In this document: piece after piece, positions 62,691-64,000 of the stretch
How the letters are laid out: every line of letters starts with the position of its first letter
Numbering within the stretch: position 1 is the stretch's first letter
NCBI GenBank assembly: GCA_937868765.1
Contig: CALMNL010000003.1
Location: forward strand, 709,555-773,554
DNA length: 64,000 nucleotides
Reading direction: 5' to 3'
Source: an uncultured Desulfatitalea sp.
GTDB lineage: Bacteria > Desulfobacterota > Desulfobacteria > Desulfobacterales > Desulfosarcinaceae
Made by a program: the position numbers and the translations under genes
The notes under the pieces: model-generated
What the model was told of the DNA's origin: nothing
Databases searched by the model: none
The model's input: the letters and a program-made list of their open reading frames with translations, nothing else

Positions 62691-64000
62691 TTATTCCTTG
62701 ACCACGATACGGGTTTCTTTCTCCGCCCGAGCCAGTTGCTCTTCATTGGTGGTGGAGAGTTCGGCCTTGAAGGTCAGCGCCCACATCATAACGATTCCTA
62801 GAGCCCACCAGACGATCTGCCAGGACCAGAGGGCCGGGAACCCAGCGAACGAGAAGGCGTGATTACCCAGAATACAGGCCGGACCGATGGCGAAGAAGTA
62901 CCACAGCGGGGTGGCGACCTTCATAATCCCACGCCACTTGCGCCCGTTTTCGGTGGGGCTGTCCACGCTGTCGAGCCACTGGCGCACCTCCGCCTGGCGT
63001 TCGATGGTCTCCTGTCTGTCTTTGGCGCCGAAAACCCGGCAGACGTAAGCTACCACCAGACCAGTAAAGGTGCCCCAGAAGGCACTGTGCATGGAGAGCG
63101 GGTTGGGCCACACTTTATAGGAGAGATAGACTGCGATCATACCGGCAGCCACGCCGAGCACGGCGCCCATGGAGGGGAATCGGAATCCCCAGATGACGCC
63201 CATCAGCAGCACGTACATCACGAAGCCAAACGCCGTGGCCAGGGCGCCCAGGATAACCAGGGCCGCCGTCGAAGTGAGGCCCACATACAGCGCCGCAATG
63301 GTCAGGGCCGTGGTCAGGAGGCGGTTGACCCAGATCTGCTCGGTGTCGCCGGCCTTCTGGTTGCGAAGGAAGCGCCAGTAGATGTCGCGCAGCAGGATCG
63401 AACCGCCGGTGTTGATGTAAGGCGCGGCCGTGGAGTGAATGGCCGCGATGGCCCCCATGAACACCAGGCCGACCATGAAGGGTGGCAGGAAATTGTGCAT
63501 CAAAGTCGGAACCACGACGCGGTCCGTAAGCCCCTGGAAGGCTGCTACGCCGGCCACCTCGAGCACTTTGGCGCCCATGCCCTGGAAGGCAGTGAAGAAG
63601 AACAGGGCGAAGCCGACCACGAAGGTGGACATGAAGGTCTGCTGCCAGGCCAACGGCTTGGGCGATTTTATGCCGAAGAAGGTCATGGTGAAGGCCGGTG
63701 ACGACTGGATGCCCATCAGGGAGAACATGTAGGTTAAAATCATCACCGCGGTCCAGGAGGCGGCCCCCTTCTTGCCCAGGCCCCAGGTGATCACCTCGGG
63801 AACCGTGAGGAACTTCTGGTCCAGCTTGGCCATGGCCGCGGTAAAACCGCTCCAGCCGCCGAACTCTTTATGCGCGACCACATAGGCGCCCATGATGATG
63901 ATGCCGCCCACCAGGAGCACGAACTGGGTCACGCCCACCCAGGCTCCGGCCTTCATACCGCCGGTGACCACGTAGAACCACACGATGAAGGCCAGGAAGA
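62691..64000 (-). CDS. Sodium:solute symporter family protein, 5' end beyond window
   Basis: At least 436 residues of a membrane transporter of the SSS (solute:sodium symporter) family; the N-terminus lies off the right edge. About ten membrane segments are visible, including WVGVTQFVLLVGGIIIMGAY, VGLVFMGAIAAIHSTAAPYI and STAALVILGALATAFGFVMY. IHSTAAPYINTGGSILLRDI is the TM8-type segment near the Na2 site in this family. After the core come a cytoplasmic stretch (DRQETIERQAEVRQWL) and two more helices, and the end is a charged tail. The substrate (carboxylate, proline or other) is not evident. A 28-residue helix protein is encoded directly downstream. Confidence 0.9.
   Translation of the reverse strand, partial: FLAFIVWFYVVTGGMKAGAWVGVTQFVLLVGGIIIMGAYVVAHKEFGGWSGFTAAMAKLDQKFLTVPEVITWGLGKKGAASWTAVMILTYMFSLMGIQSSPAFTMTFFGIKSPKPLAWQQTFMSTFVVGFALFFFTAFQGMGAKVLEVAGVAAFQGLTDRVVVPTLMHNFLPPFMVGLVFMGAIAAIHSTAAPYINTGGSILLRDIYWRFLRNQKAGDTEQIWVNRLLTTALTIAALYVGLTSTAALVILGALATAFGFVMYVLLMGVIWGFRFPSMGAVLGVAAGMIAVYLSYKVWPNPLSMHSAFWGTFTGLVVAYVCRVFGAKDRQETIERQAEVRQWLDSVDSPTENGRKWRGIMKVATPLWYFFAIGPACILGNHAFSFAGFPALWSWQIVWWALGIVMMWALTFKAELSTTNEEQLARAEKETRIVVKE

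Overview
The window reads like a chromosomal segment of a non-sporulating, Gram-negative deltaproteobacterium (Desulfobacterota, most like Desulfobacterales/Desulfosarcina-type sulfate reducers). This is an inference from gene content and protein style: an outer-membrane beta-barrel protein, lipoproteins, a MEP-pathway operon with exonuclease VII, an EF-G2 paralogue, a PflX-type radical SAM enzyme and a PUFA-synthase/Ole gene set. I see no rRNA, insertion sequence, prophage or CRISPR array. One tRNA-Leu(UAA) is present.

Layout. (1) 1-8.4 kb: left arm of a PUFA-synthase-like system. It holds a truncated PfaA-type megasynthase (KS-AT-ACP-ACP-KR-DH...) and a PfaD-type enoyl reductase, both on the minus strand. 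Between them sits a MerR-like regulator on the opposite strand with a 22-bp palindrome just before its start. (2) 8.4-19.3 kb: mixed genes, including xerD, an Xaa-Pro peptidase, a hot-dog thioesterase, elbB, a recC without recB or recD beside it, a YfaZ-like porin, tRNA-Leu, a bacterial cereblon (CULT) protein, a spore-photoproduct-lyase-like radical SAM protein and a secreted nuclease. (3) 19.4-28 kb: fusA2, then the xseA-xseB-ispA-dxs-tlyA isoprenoid/exonuclease VII operon, and a Bax-inhibitor-1 family membrane protein. (4) 28-37.3 kb: a minus-strand surface-polysaccharide block with glmM, a left-handed beta-helix protein, a WecA/CapD-N fusion, an epimerase, a GT2-GT4 fusion, a winged-helix regulator, and a ComEA-like protein. 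(5) 37.6-49.4 kb: right arm of the lipid system, one tight plus-strand operon with a 2,369-residue PfaC-type protein (KS-CLF-AT-four hot-dog DH modules) followed by oleA, oleB, oleC and oleD. (6) 49.4-64 kb: DHH-CBS phosphoesterase, ACT regulator plus UPF0210, UspA, an ABC-2 exporter, AcuI/YhdH, PatB, PflX-like, a cyclophilin lipoprotein, an XPB-like helicase, small membrane proteins, and a sodium:solute symporter cut by the right edge.

The most notable system is the pair of lipid gene blocks. PfaA, PfaD and PfaC parts would together make a polyunsaturated acyl chain. OleA-D, translated directly after PfaC, would condense two acyl chains head to head, reduce the product, close a beta-lactone and decarboxylate it to a long-chain (poly)olefin. 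The OleA active-site set (Glu97, Cys123, His273, Asn303) is intact. The Pfa parts lie about 30 kb apart with housekeeping and polysaccharide genes between them, and no phosphopantetheinyl transferase is visible. A second point of interest is the compact CULT protein, whose three cage tryptophans and four zinc cysteines keep the spacing of human cereblon.
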